Assembly: GCA_964424585.1 (NCBI GenBank)
Contig: CAYRJD010000024.1
Coordinates: 1 to 46,477, forward strand
Direction: 5' to 3'
Origin: CAYRJD01 sp964424585
GTDB taxonomy: Bacteria; Actinomycetota; Acidimicrobiia; Acidimicrobiales; Poriferisodalaceae
Length of the DNA: 46,477 nt
The number at the start of each line of letters is the position of its first letter. Position 1 is the first letter of the stretch. This document shows positions 7,163-14,467 of the stretch, piece after piece. The translations under genes were made by a program, and so were the position numbers. The notes under the pieces are model-generated. The model was not told the DNA's origin and searched no databases. It saw only the letters and a program-made list of their open reading frames with translations.

Positions 7163-7983
7163 ATCGTGAAGCGAAGGTGCGACGCGGCGTGGCGACCCAG
7201 CTCGTCGTTGCCGCTCCAGGTGATCAGCCCGGCGGCGATGGGCTCGGCCGGGTCAACGCGGCCGCACGCTTGATCCATGAACGCCATCGAGTCGCACCGC
7301 AGCGTCACGGTCGGATCGGCCAGCGCGTCAACCTCGCGCGCCCGGTCGGTCACCTCCACGTAGATGTCACGCTCGCACGCACCGCTTATCTCAAAGTGAA
7401 TCGACGTGCCCTCGCTCATCCCGATGCGCTTGCCGACGATGAAGCCGATCGACAGGTGCACCTCGTCGAGCGCCATCTCGGCTGCCGGGCCGCCGTTGTT
7501 CGTCGGCAAACCCAGCGGCGTGCGGCAGTCACGCTCGTGCATCCAAAAGTCGAACTCGCGGATCGCCATGAACCGCCCGTAGGTCGACGGCCCGACCGGC
7601 GTTCCCGACTCGGCCGCAAACAGCTCATCGGTCGCCGACGCCAGCTGCTCTCGACGCTCGTCCAGCACCTCAGCCATCTTCGCGACGAGCGCTTTGGGCT
7701 CAAGCGCGTTCGCGGCTTCGATGTTGGCGGGCATCAACTCGAACGGCGGCATCTGGTTGTCGGCAGACGGCAGCCACCCAGACAGCGCCTGTTCGACGCC
7801 CGTGAGGTGAGCTGCCACGCCCTTTACGTCCCAATCTGGGCACAGCGAACGCACCGCGAACTGCTCATCGGTGAGGCCGGAAAACAGCTCTAAGCAGCTG
7901 TCCCAGCAGGCGTTCAAGTTTGAAACGGTGAGTTCTCGCCGGTTCATGAGAGGGTTCGTTGAAGGGCTCGTGGAAGGGCTCAT
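7159..7983 (-). CDS. Maleylpyruvate isomerase family mycothiol-dependent enzyme
   Basis: A 274-residue protein of the MDMPI/DinB-like family. These are four-helix-bundle metal-binding enzymes that use mycothiol as cofactor. Visible features are the N-terminal helix with ACWDSCLELFSGL, the conserved CPDWDVKGVAAHLTGVEQALSGW containing a putative metal-binding His, and a C-terminal SCP2-like part with VEVTDRAREVDALADPTVTLR. The start at 7983 is supported by an AAGGAG box 11 bases upstream; ATG at 7947 has no such site. The first dozen codons are a small duplication (SPSTSPST) and may be a recent addition. It overlaps the PanE-like gene by four bases. Substrate unknown. Confidence 0.85.
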   Translation of the reverse strand: MSPSTSPSTNPLMNRRELTVSNLNACWDSCLELFSGLTDEQFAVRSLCPDWDVKGVAAHLTGVEQALSGWLPSADNQMPPFELMPANIEAANALEPKALVAKMAEVLDERREQLASATDELFAAESGTPVGPSTYGRFMAIREFDFWMHERDCRTPLGLPTNNGGPAAEMALDEVHLSIGFIVGKRIGMSEGTSIHFEISGACERDIYVEVTDRAREVDALADPTVTLRCDSMAFMDQACGRVDPAEPIAAGLITWSGNDELGRHAASHLRFTM

Positions 7984-8026
7984 GAGAGTTGGTGCTCCTT
8001 AGGGCTAGTCGGTAGATGGGCGGCGC

Positions 8027-8935
8027 TCAGCCGGTCTCGCGGCGCAAGCGTTCGTAGATTTCGCCGAGCCGGTCGATCATCGCGTCGACCGTCCGTGCTC
8101 CCGCTTGAAACACCGCGGTCGCGTTCACCGACGTCCAGTCGAAACCCATCGCGGCTACCACCGCAGCGCGCTCGCCGATGGTGTCGAGGTCGGTGTAGAA
8201 GAGCTTGTCTTGCTCGTTGCGAGGAGGCGGCGCCAGCATCATCTGCGTGCCGATAGACGCCGGGTCGCGGCCAGCCTCGCTTGCACGCTCGCGCAGCTGT
8301 GCAACGAAAGCGAGAGCGTCTTCGTCTGACACGCCCGACGCCATCCACCCGTCGCCGACGGTCGCGGTGCGACGCAGCGCCGCTTCGCTGTGCCCGCCGA
8401 TCCAAATCGGAATGCCCGCGCCCTGCGGCGACACCGGCTCCATGCCCATCTCTGCGCTGTTGTAATGCGCGCCCGAAAAACCGATCTTGCCGCCAGCCCA
8501 GTACGCCCGCAGCACGCCGATGGCTTCGTCCATCCGCGCACCCCGGTCGCCGAACGACTCACCCAGCGCGTCGTATTCGCTGTCTTGCCAGCCGACGCCC
8601 ACGCCAAGCCGCACTCGACCGCCCGACAGCGTGTCGAGCGTGCTGACCTGCTTGGCGACCAGCACCGGCTGGCGCTGCGGCAGCACCAGCACCTCGGTCG
8701 ACAGCGACACCCGCGTCGTCACCGCCGCGAGGTTTGACAGCAGCATCAACGCTTCGAGGATCGGCATCTGCGCGGGGTAGATCGTGACCCGACCCTCGCC
8801 CGGGTAGCCCATCACCACGTGGTCGAACGCGGCGATCTCGTCGTAGCCGATGTCTTCGATGGCTCGCGCCAGATCGAGCACGCGCTCGGGCCCCTCGCGG
8901 AACGACACCGACGGAAAGTCAACTGCAATCTTCAT
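8027..8935 (-). CDS. LLM-class (F420-dependent type) oxidoreductase
   Basis: A 302-residue TIM-barrel flavin/F420 oxidoreductase of the luciferase-like superfamily. Diagnostic segments are IGYDEIAAFDHVVMG near residues 33-47, TRVSLSTEVLVLPQRQPVLVAKQVSTLDTLSGGRVRLGVGVGWQDSEYDALG in the middle (quoted as motif; key residues are the Q-x-x-x-L-D-x-L-S-G-G-R run), and PIWIGGHSEAALRRTATVGDGWM. These are the hallmarks of actinobacterial F420-dependent members (TIGR03619-like). It has normal length and an ATG start, and lies upstream of the MDMPI-family and PanE-like genes on the same strand with a 43-base gap. The substrate cannot be predicted. Confidence 0.88.
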   Translation of the reverse strand: MKIAVDFPSVSFREGPERVLDLARAIEDIGYDEIAAFDHVVMGYPGEGRVTIYPAQMPILEALMLLSNLAAVTTRVSLSTEVLVLPQRQPVLVAKQVSTLDTLSGGRVRLGVGVGWQDSEYDALGESFGDRGARMDEAIGVLRAYWAGGKIGFSGAHYNSAEMGMEPVSPQGAGIPIWIGGHSEAALRRTATVGDGWMASGVSDEDALAFVAQLRERASEAGRDPASIGTQMMLAPPPRNEQDKLFYTDLDTIGERAAVVAAMGFDWTSVNATAVFQAGARTVDAMIDRLGEIYERLRRETG

Positions 8936-8977
8936 GGCATCAGTCTCGCAGGGAACACTCTCGCAGGGCGCGCGTCA

Positions 8978-9019
8978 CGGGCCAATCTCATCGGGCCAAT
9001 CTCATCGGGCCAATCTCAC
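8978..9019. repeat. Three tandem copies of a 14-bp unit
   Basis: CGGGCCAATCTCAT is repeated three times head to tail (8978, 8992, 9006), the last copy ending in CAC. The array overlaps the 3' end of the downstream-facing dehydratase gene: the third copy encodes its final residues, and the stop falls at the junction with the second copy. Probable replication-slippage product. Confidence 0.9.
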
Positions 9020-9436
9020 CTTCGCGGTCGCGGGCATCAGCACGGCCCCGCTAGCAGCGTCGCGCTCGACGACCTCCAGCTCAACTACGCCGCTGTCGGT
9101 GTCGACCGCCGTGACCGTGCCAGCGAACTCGAGCCGCTGGTTCGGATACGCGCTCGCACGGTTCTGCCAGCTGACGCCCAGCAGCCGCGCGCCGGGCCCA
9201 GCCCAGTCGGCCACGTATTGCGTCAGCCACGAACCCTGCAGCGGGCCGTGCACCAGCAGGTCGTCGTGACCCTCAAGGCGCGCGTAGTTGCGGTCGTAGT
9301 GAATCCGATGCGGGTTGTGCGACGCGGCGCTGTAGAGAAACAGCTGCGCCTCATCCGCGCAGCGAGCCGACACCGGCAGCTCATCGCCCACCGACAGATC
9401 GGCGACGCACGGACACACGGCGGCGACATCAGTCAT
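9002..9436 (-). CDS. MaoC/HTD2-like acyl-CoA dehydratase subunit (C-terminal half type)
   Basis: A 144-residue single hot-dog-fold protein. SAASHNPHRIHYDRNYA (about residues 37-53) matches the catalytic region of HTD2/mesaconyl-CoA-hydratase-like dehydratases, and LLVHGPLQGSWLTQYVADW is the following helix. It would hydrate or dehydrate an acyl thioester, probably as a heterodimer with the product of the gene immediately upstream, as in HadAB-type pairs. ATG at 9436 is taken rather than the TTG directly before it. The gap to the partner's stop is 13 bases. Its 3' end lies in the 14-bp tandem repeat, which may have trimmed or reset the stop codon. Confidence 0.83.
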   Translation of the reverse strand: MTDVAAVCPCVADLSVGDELPVSARCADEAQLFLYSAASHNPHRIHYDRNYARLEGHDDLLVHGPLQGSWLTQYVADWAGPGARLLGVSWQNRASAYPNQRLEFAGTVTAVDTDSGVVELEVVERDAASGAVLMPATAKVRLAR

Positions 9437-9449
9437 CAAACGCGCAGCC

Positions 9450-9977
9450 CTACCGAGCGATCCCGATTTGCCGGTTGCGAGCGACCCGCTCGCCCAGCTG
9501 GTTCACGTACGTCGTCTCGCGCACGATCCGCACGAACGGCCCCTTGCTGCCGGCCTTGGTATCGAGCGCCGCCAGCCGGGTGGTCGCCGTCACCTCATCG
9601 CCCACGCAGACCGGCTCGTCGAAGTCCCACTCTTCGCCGCCGAACATCATCCGCGCAACGTTGAGCCGTACGCCGGAGCCGTCGCGATACAGCCCGTCGG
9701 TGCGCAAGTCGCTCATCGGGCGCGGCGCAACCATCGCGTGCGTGACAAACGTGTGCGGCACGGTGAGCGTGCGATAGCCGGCCGCGACGGCGGCTGCTTC
9801 GTCGAAGTAGACGGGGTTGTCGTCGCCCACGGCGTGCGCGTAGCGCTGCGCCTCTCGCCGCTCAATCGTGAACGTCACCGGCCCCGCCAGCACTTCACCG
9901 ACGCGTTCACGCGACTCGGCTGGAACGAGGTCGGCGGAAACGAGCCCGCCAGCCGCGGTGGTGTCTGCGTCGCTCAC
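9450..9977 (-). CDS. FAS1-like (MaoC N-terminal) dehydratase domain protein
   Basis: A 175-residue hot-dog protein of the FAS1-like dehydratase type, similar in plan to HadA/HadC subunits: the FTIERREAQRYAHAVGDDNPVYFDEAAA segment is the non-catalytic partner's hallmark (key residues G-D-D-N-P-V-Y-F-D), followed by the LTVPHTFVTHAM turn and DEPVCVGDEVTATTRL. It should pair with the downstream HTD2-like protein to form one (R)-hydroxyacyl thioester dehydratase. The GTG at 9977 was chosen because family similarity begins shortly after; the frame stays open upstream across the divergent msrA gene. Divergent from msrA with only 30 bases between starts, so their promoters must overlap. Confidence 0.82.
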   Translation of the reverse strand: MSDADTTAAGGLVSADLVPAESRERVGEVLAGPVTFTIERREAQRYAHAVGDDNPVYFDEAAAVAAGYRTLTVPHTFVTHAMVAPRPMSDLRTDGLYRDGSGVRLNVARMMFGGEEWDFDEPVCVGDEVTATTRLAALDTKAGSKGPFVRIVRETTYVNQLGERVARNRQIGIAR

Positions 9978-10007
9978 GGCTGCCACAATAGGGCCAGGAG
10001 GTGAGCC

Positions 10008-10670
10008 ATGCCTTTGTGGCGCAAGAAAACCGAAATGCCCGAGCCAGCCCAAGCGCTGGCCGGACGCAGCGAGCAGATGCCCGTGCCCGACCGCCATGCG
10101 GTGCTGGGCACCCCGCTAGCCGAAACCCCAGCCGAGCCGTTCCCAGAAGGACATGAGAAAATCCTCGTCGGCATGGGCTGCTTCTGGGGTGCCGAGCGGA
10201 TGTTCTACCAAGCACCCGGCGTCTACACGACCGCGGTCGGCTACTCAGGCGGCTTCACGCCCAACCCGACCTACGAAGAGGTCTGCAGCGGGCTCACCGG
10301 CCACAACGAGGTCGTGCTGGCGGTGTTCGACCCGCAGATCACCAGCTACGACCAGATGCTCACGCTCTTTTGGGAAGGACACGACCCTACCCAGGGCATG
10401 CGCCAAGGCAACGACGTCGGCACGCAGTACCGCTCGGGCATCTACACGTTCGACGCTGCCCAACGGGCCGCAGCCGAAGGCTCAAAGCAGCGCTTCGCGG
10501 CGGTGCTCACCGGCGCAGGTTTTGGCGAAATCACCACCGAAATCTGCGACGCCGGGCCGTTCTTCTACGCCGAGCACTACCACCAGCAGTACCTCCACAA
10601 GGTGCCGAACGGCTACTGCGGGTTGGGCGGCACGGGCCTGAGTTGTCCCGTCGGCGTCGCGACCGCGTAG
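10008..10670 (+). CDS. msrA: Peptide-methionine (S)-S-oxide reductase MsrA
   Basis: A 220-residue MsrA, the thioredoxin-dependent repair enzyme for methionine-S-sulfoxide in proteins. The active-site motif GMGCFWG places the catalytic Cys at residue 58, and GGFTPNPTYEEVCSG and the AEHYHQQYLHKVPNGYCGLGGTGLSCPV tail carry the remaining family residues (key ones are the Y-H-Q-Q-Y run and two Cys near the C-terminus able to resolve the disulfide). About 50 extra N-terminal residues precede the core, as in actinobacterial and E. coli-type long forms. A good AGGAGG site lies 7-8 bases before the ATG. The sequence is monocistronic, convergent with the next gene. Confidence 0.96.
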   Translation: MPLWRKKTEMPEPAQALAGRSEQMPVPDRHAVLGTPLAETPAEPFPEGHEKILVGMGCFWGAERMFYQAPGVYTTAVGYSGGFTPNPTYEEVCSGLTGHNEVVLAVFDPQITSYDQMLTLFWEGHDPTQGMRQGNDVGTQYRSGIYTFDAAQRAAAEGSKQRFAAVLTGAGFGEITTEICDAGPFFYAEHYHQQYLHKVPNGYCGLGGTGLSCPVGVATA

Positions 10671-10679
10671 CGGCCGCCT

Positions 10680-11699
10680 TCAAACCGCCGCGGCTGCTGC
10701 CTCGAGCGTCGCCTGAGTCACAGCCCGCCGGTCGTCGCCCCAGGGCAGCGCCATCACCACCGCGTGCTCGACTCCCGCGTCGACGTACGCGCGCACAAAC
10801 TGCGTCACGTCACTCGCCGACCCGATGAAGTCGATGTCGCCAATCATCCGGTCAGAGATCGCCTCCAGCGCGCCGGTGCGGTCACGCTCGGCGAAGCGAG
10901 CGCGTGCCTCCGCCACTTCGCGTTCGTAGCCCGCCGCGCCCATCATCTTCGCGTAGCCGTCTGACATCACGTAGTTGAACAGGTCACGCCGCGCTAAGTG
11001 GGCGTGCTGCTCAAAATCGCTCACCGCGGCGTGCACGTTGGCAAAGATCGTCGCGTCGCCACCCGCGCGCACCTGCTCGACAGATGCGCCCACCCAGCTG
11101 GCGGGCAGGTAGTTGAGCAGCACCCCATCCGCGATGCGCCCGGCAAGTCGCAGCATCTTGGGCCCCAGCGCCGCCAGCACGATCTTCGGCGGCCGCTCAC
11201 CGATGCGCACGCCCAGTCGAAACCGCCGCAGCGTCCAGTAGTCGCCCTCGAACGTCACCGCCTCGCCGCTGAAGCACTCCCGCAGCACCGCCACGTACTC
11301 TTCGACCATCGCGAGCGGCTTCGCGTCGTCGACGCTCACGCCGTGCTGACGCAAGATCGCCGGCGCAGACACGCCCAGCCCCACCCACACCTGCGCGTCG
11401 GGGTTGAGCGCCGCCAGCGTCGCCGCCGACATCGCCACCAGCGACGGCGGACGAAGCTGTATCGGCATGATGCCGGTGGCGAGGTCGAGCGTCGGCGCGG
11501 CCACCGCCGCAGCCCCGAGCAACGTGAGCGCGTCGCTGCCGGTCGCCTCGACCGTCCAGAAGCTGCTGTAGCCCAGATCGGCCGCCGACCGAGCGAGGTC
11601 TGGCACGGCGTCGACGCCGAGCGAGCCCAGGCTCCCGACGGTCATTCCGAGCGGCACACGAGAAGGTGGTTGGTTCACGGATGCGAACGTAGTAGACAT
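10680..11699 (-). CDS. LLM-class (F420-dependent type) oxidoreductase
   Basis: A 339-residue luciferase-like TIM-barrel enzyme, paralogous in fold but not close to the one at 8027. Features are GMTVGSLGSLGVDAVPDLARSA at the N-terminus, YSSFWTVEATGSDALTLLGA (residues around 45-64), LDLATGIMPIQLRPPSLVAMSAATLAALNPDA (an R-P-x-x-x-A-M-x-A-x-T-L motif typical of F420-dependent members), and KIVLAALGPKMLRLAGRIADGVLLN. ATG at 11699 gives a normal N-terminus; an upstream extension would reach into the promoter of the divergent small gene. Ends 10 bases from msrA, convergent. Substrate unknown. Confidence 0.86.
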   Translation of the reverse strand: MSTTFASVNQPPSRVPLGMTVGSLGSLGVDAVPDLARSAADLGYSSFWTVEATGSDALTLLGAAAVAAPTLDLATGIMPIQLRPPSLVAMSAATLAALNPDAQVWVGLGVSAPAILRQHGVSVDDAKPLAMVEEYVAVLRECFSGEAVTFEGDYWTLRRFRLGVRIGERPPKIVLAALGPKMLRLAGRIADGVLLNYLPASWVGASVEQVRAGGDATIFANVHAAVSDFEQHAHLARRDLFNYVMSDGYAKMMGAAGYEREVAEARARFAERDRTGALEAISDRMIGDIDFIGSASDVTQFVRAYVDAGVEHAVVMALPWGDDRRAVTQATLEAAAAAV

Positions 11700-11727
11700 G
11701 TAGGCACAGCCCACAAGGAGCCAGCCC

Positions 11728-11949
11728 GTGACCGAGACCACCGAGACCGCCGAACCGCAAATCGTCACCGACGTAGTCGAGTTGATCGACGGCGCGCTGG
11801 GAACGTTCGGCCACCGCGAGCTGGTGTCGAGCGGCGAGGTGACCGACGTGCTGCTAGACGTGCGGTCGATGCTCCGCAGCGGCGACTACGCGCCGGTCGA
11901 TCTGAAGGCCGAGAAGACCGGCGTCAAGTTGCCCAGCGCAGCTAGCTAG
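11728..11949 (+). CDS. Small conserved-looking protein, function unknown (73 aa)
   Basis: A 73-residue acidic protein that I cannot assign to a family. It starts with GTG preceded by an AAGGAG box eight bases upstream, so it is likely real. The N-terminal dozen residues are a Thr/Glu-rich tail, after which the segment from residue 13 to 53 reads as two amphipathic helices (IVTDVVELIDGALGTFGHRE, then EVTDVLLDVRSMLRS), ending with a basic K-A-E-K-T-G-V-K patch. No Cys, no signal peptide, no membrane segment. It is divergent from the LLM gene and convergent with PAP2, sharing four bases with its 3' end. A small dimerising or regulatory protein is possible but unproven. Confidence 0.65.
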   Translation: MTETTETAEPQIVTDVVELIDGALGTFGHRELVSSGEVTDVLLDVRSMLRSGDYAPVDLKAEKTGVKLPSAAS

Positions 11950-12473
11950 CGCACCACCAACCGGGCGATCCGCCCCAACGCTTCGCCGATAGCCGCGCCC
12001 ACGACGACGTCGCTGGCGTGGTGCAGCCGCACGTGAACGCGCGACAGCGCAACCGTGCAGGCCGCCAGCCGGTACAGCGGCGCCAGCTTTGAGCCGCGCG
12101 ACAAGATCGCGCTAGCGAAAAACGCCGCCGACGCGTGCCCCGACGGAAAGCTCGACGTGATCGGCTGGCGCAGCTGGTGCACCGACGTGTTGTCGGCAGC
12201 CGCGCCGGGGCGTTCCCGCTCGAAGTAGCCCTTGATGAGTCGGTTGACCACCAGCGACTCGAGCCCCATCGCCGCGCTGAACAGCGCCGCGTCGCGCCAC
12301 CCCCGGCGTCGACCCAACGCGCGAATGCCGCCCAGCGCGTGCCACACCAGCGAAAACTCGCCTGCGTTCGACGCGGCGTAGAAGATGCGATCTGCGGTCG
12401 GGTTGCCTCGCAGCGTTTCCCACCAGACGTCGATCTTTTCGTCGAGCTGGCCAAGGGCCGCGGTCGGGTTCAA
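11946..12473 (-). CDS. PAP2 superfamily phosphatase
   Basis: A 175-residue membrane phosphatase of the type-2 phosphatidic acid phosphatase family, which dephosphorylates lipid phosphates such as undecaprenyl pyrophosphate, phosphatidate or prenyl phosphates. The three catalytic motifs are intact: KGYFERERP, SFPSGHASAAF and SRVHVRLHHASDV. Several hydrophobic helices flank them. The TTG start overlaps the stop of the upstream LysM gene (TTGA), so translation is coupled; no better start is visible. Last gene of the long envelope directon. Confidence 0.88.
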   Translation of the reverse strand: MNPTAALGQLDEKIDVWWETLRGNPTADRIFYAASNAGEFSLVWHALGGIRALGRRRGWRDAALFSAAMGLESLVVNRLIKGYFERERPGAAADNTSVHQLRQPITSSFPSGHASAAFFASAILSRGSKLAPLYRLAACTVALSRVHVRLHHASDVVVGAAIGEALGRIARLVVR

Positions 12474-12877
12474 CTCGTCGGCTCCAGCAGCAGCGTCGTC
12501 ACCGGCGCAAGGGTAGGCAGCACCTCGGGCAGCGACGGGTTTGTAGGCGGCGGCAAGCTCAGCTGCGGCTCCACGTGCTCACCCGGTTCGGGAATGATCA
12601 GCACCTGCCCGATGGTGATGAACGTCGGGTCGGCGATGTTGTTCGCGGCGGCGAGCGCGTTCAGCGTCACCCCGAACCGGCCGGCGATGGCGATCAGCGT
12701 GTCGCCGGCGACCACCTCATAGCGCGCCAGCTCGGGCTGGGTGGTCGCCACGACCGTCGTCGTCGCTCCGGTGGTGGTCGTGCGCACCACCAAGGTGTCG
12801 GCTGGCTCGAAGATGCCGCAGCCGCCGCCCAGCAAAACCGCCAGTCCCGCCAGCCACCGCCGCGCCCGCCATCTCAC
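12470..12877 (-). CDS. LysM-domain putative lipoprotein
   Basis: A 135-residue exported protein. It has a basic N-terminus, a hydrophobic segment LAGLAVLLGGG and then Cys-20, a weak lipobox. A Thr-rich spacer follows and then one LysM domain (YEVVAGDTLIAIAGRFGVTLNALAAANNI... through LIIPEP; key residues are the G-D-T-L turn, the A-x-x-N helix cap and the final I-I-P), which binds the glycan of peptidoglycan. A Pro/Leu-rich tail ends the protein. It lies eight bases after the neighbouring LysM gene and overlaps the PAP2 start. Confidence 0.82.
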   Translation of the reverse strand: MRWRARRWLAGLAVLLGGGCGIFEPADTLVVRTTTTGATTTVVATTQPELARYEVVAGDTLIAIAGRFGVTLNALAAANNIADPTFITIGQVLIIPEPGEHVEPQLSLPPPTNPSLPEVLPTLAPVTTLLLEPTS

Positions 12878-12885
12878 CTGTCGTC

Positions 12886-13368
12886 TTATCGGGGAATGAC
12901 GAGCTGCTCGCCGATGGAGAGCACGGTCGACGTCTTGCCGTTGGCTTCCATCAGGTCTGCAACGGTCACGCCGTATTGCGCGGCAATCGCACCGAGCGTG
13001 TCGCCAGCTTCGACCAGGTAGAACTCGGGCGCTTGCCTGCCGGGCTCGACCGAAGCAGGCGGAATCACCAAGCTCTCGCCCGGCAAGATGACGTCGTCGG
13101 TCTTGCCGTTTTGTTCCTTCAGCTCGGCCACCGTGATGCCAAAGCGTGTGGCGATCAGCCCCAGCGTGTCACCGGACTGCACGACGTAGACCTGCTCTGT
13201 CACGATGGGCGCGAGCGTGGTGGTGGTGAGGTCAACCCGTAGGGTCGTCAGCACCGGCGCGGTGGTCGGCACGATCAGCGGCTCTTCGGCCGACGAACAC
13301 CCCGCAGCGCTAACGGCGACGGCTGCCAACCCGCCGAGCATCGCCCGAGTGCGTCGGCGAAGCGGCAT
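12886..13368 (-). CDS. Double-LysM putative lipoprotein
   Basis: A 160-residue lipoprotein with a clear signal: MPLRRRTRAMLGG, a hydrophobic run and the lipobox VSAAGC (Cys 24). After a Thr-rich linker there are two LysM domains (about residues 60-105 and 115-160), each with the G-D-T-L-G turn, a G-I/V-T-V-A-x-L helix and a final L-V-I-P strand; a short acidic-basic linker lies between. It probably sits on the outer face of the membrane bound to peptidoglycan. Its ATG shares one base with the stop of the methionine aminopeptidase gene, and a second LysM lipoprotein follows. Confidence 0.87.
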   Translation of the reverse strand: MPLRRRTRAMLGGLAAVAVSAAGCSSAEEPLIVPTTAPVLTTLRVDLTTTTLAPIVTEQVYVVQSGDTLGLIATRFGITVAELKEQNGKTDDVILPGESLVIPPASVEPGRQAPEFYLVEAGDTLGAIAAQYGVTVADLMEANGKTSTVLSIGEQLVIPR

Positions 13369-14435
13369 TAGTCGGCGCGGGTTCCGACGCCTAGCAGCGA
13401 GCTTGGCGCGGCCGTGCCGACCGGCAGCTGCGCTGGCCAGCCAGCCGTGAGGTCGCCGTCGGCTGGGTCGCTCTGCGCGCCGCCGCTCTGCGCGCCGGCG
13501 ATGAACGGCTGCGGCTCGTCGGCGTCGACCGTCAGAATCTCAGCGCCGGCCGCAGTCACCGACAACGTGTGCTCAAACTGCGCGGTGCGGCTGCCGTCGC
13601 GCGTCACCGCCGTCCAGTTGTCATCCCACAGCGCGGCATTGGGCCGGCCGATGGTGATCATCGGCTCGATGGTGAACGTCACGCCTTCCACCAGCGGAAA
13701 GTTCGCGGTCGGCGTGTAGTAGTGCGGAACGGAAGGCTCTTGGTGGAACACTGTGCCGATGCCGTGCCCGACGAACTCGCGCACGATGCCGTAGCCGTGC
13801 GCATGCGCGTGGCGCTGTATCGCCGCGCCGATGTCGCACACCAGCGCGCCCTCGCGCACCGCCGCGATGCCCGCGTACATCGCCTCGCGGGTGACGCGGA
13901 CCAGCTCGCGCGACGCTTCGTCTACCTCGCCCACCAAGAACGTTTCAGAGTGGTCGCCGTGCACGCCGTCCAAGAAGATCGTCACGTCGCAGTTGACGAT
14001 GTCGCCGTCGACTAGCCGCCGGTCGTCGGGAATGCCGTGGCAGATCACCTCGTTCACCGACGTGCACAGCGACTTGGGGTAGCCCTTGTAGTTGAGCGGG
14101 CTGGGGTAGCCGCCCTCGTCGATGCACGCCTGGTGGCACACCGCGTCTAGGTGGTCGGTGGTGACGCCGGGCGCGATCTGCGCCGCCACCGCGCGCAGCA
14201 CCCGCCGGGCCGCCCGGCCCGCGAGCCGCATCCGGTCGAGCGTCTCGGCGCTCTGAGCCAGCTCGTACGGGTCGTCGCACGGCGCGTCGCGCTCATCAAC
14301 CTTCCCGCTCGCCGCATACGGCGGACGAGCGATGCCTGCTGGCACGGCCCGAGCGGGCGAAACCCGACCCGGCCGCACCCGGTTGACAACCGCCGCACTG
14401 CGACGCTGCGCCGGTCGCCGCTTGCGCCTAGACAC
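13368..14435 (-). CDS. map: Type I methionyl aminopeptidase with long N-terminal extension
   Basis: A 355-residue metallo-aminopeptidase that removes initiator methionine. The pita-bread core is complete: CTSVNEVICHGIPDDR with the substrate His, GDIVNCDVTIFLDGVHGDHSETF with the two metal-binding Asp, FVGHGIGTVFHQEP with the metal His, FTIEPMI with a metal Glu, and QFEHTLSVT with the last Glu. The GTG start gives ~75 residues before the core, rich in Arg/Pro with PxxP-like motifs, the feature of type Ic enzymes described in mycobacteria. A ~30-residue Gly/Ala/Ser tail follows the core. The reading frame remains open farther upstream into CaiB, but that part has no family similarity. Confidence 0.93.
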   Translation of the reverse strand: MSRRKRRPAQRRSAAVVNRVRPGRVSPARAVPAGIARPPYAASGKVDERDAPCDDPYELAQSAETLDRMRLAGRAARRVLRAVAAQIAPGVTTDHLDAVCHQACIDEGGYPSPLNYKGYPKSLCTSVNEVICHGIPDDRRLVDGDIVNCDVTIFLDGVHGDHSETFLVGEVDEASRELVRVTREAMYAGIAAVREGALVCDIGAAIQRHAHAHGYGIVREFVGHGIGTVFHQEPSVPHYYTPTANFPLVEGVTFTIEPMITIGRPNAALWDDNWTAVTRDGSRTAQFEHTLSVTAAGAEILTVDADEPQPFIAGAQSGGAQSDPADGDLTAGWPAQLPVGTAAPSSLLGVGTRAD

Positions 14436-14467
14436 TGGCGTGAGGCTAGCTGCGGGTAGCCAGGCGG

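Noticed and set aside
10655..10700. Bidirectional terminator between msrA and the LLM gene
   Set aside because: GC-rich palindromic bits (GCGGCCGC, CCGCGG) are present but do not form a stem of useful length.
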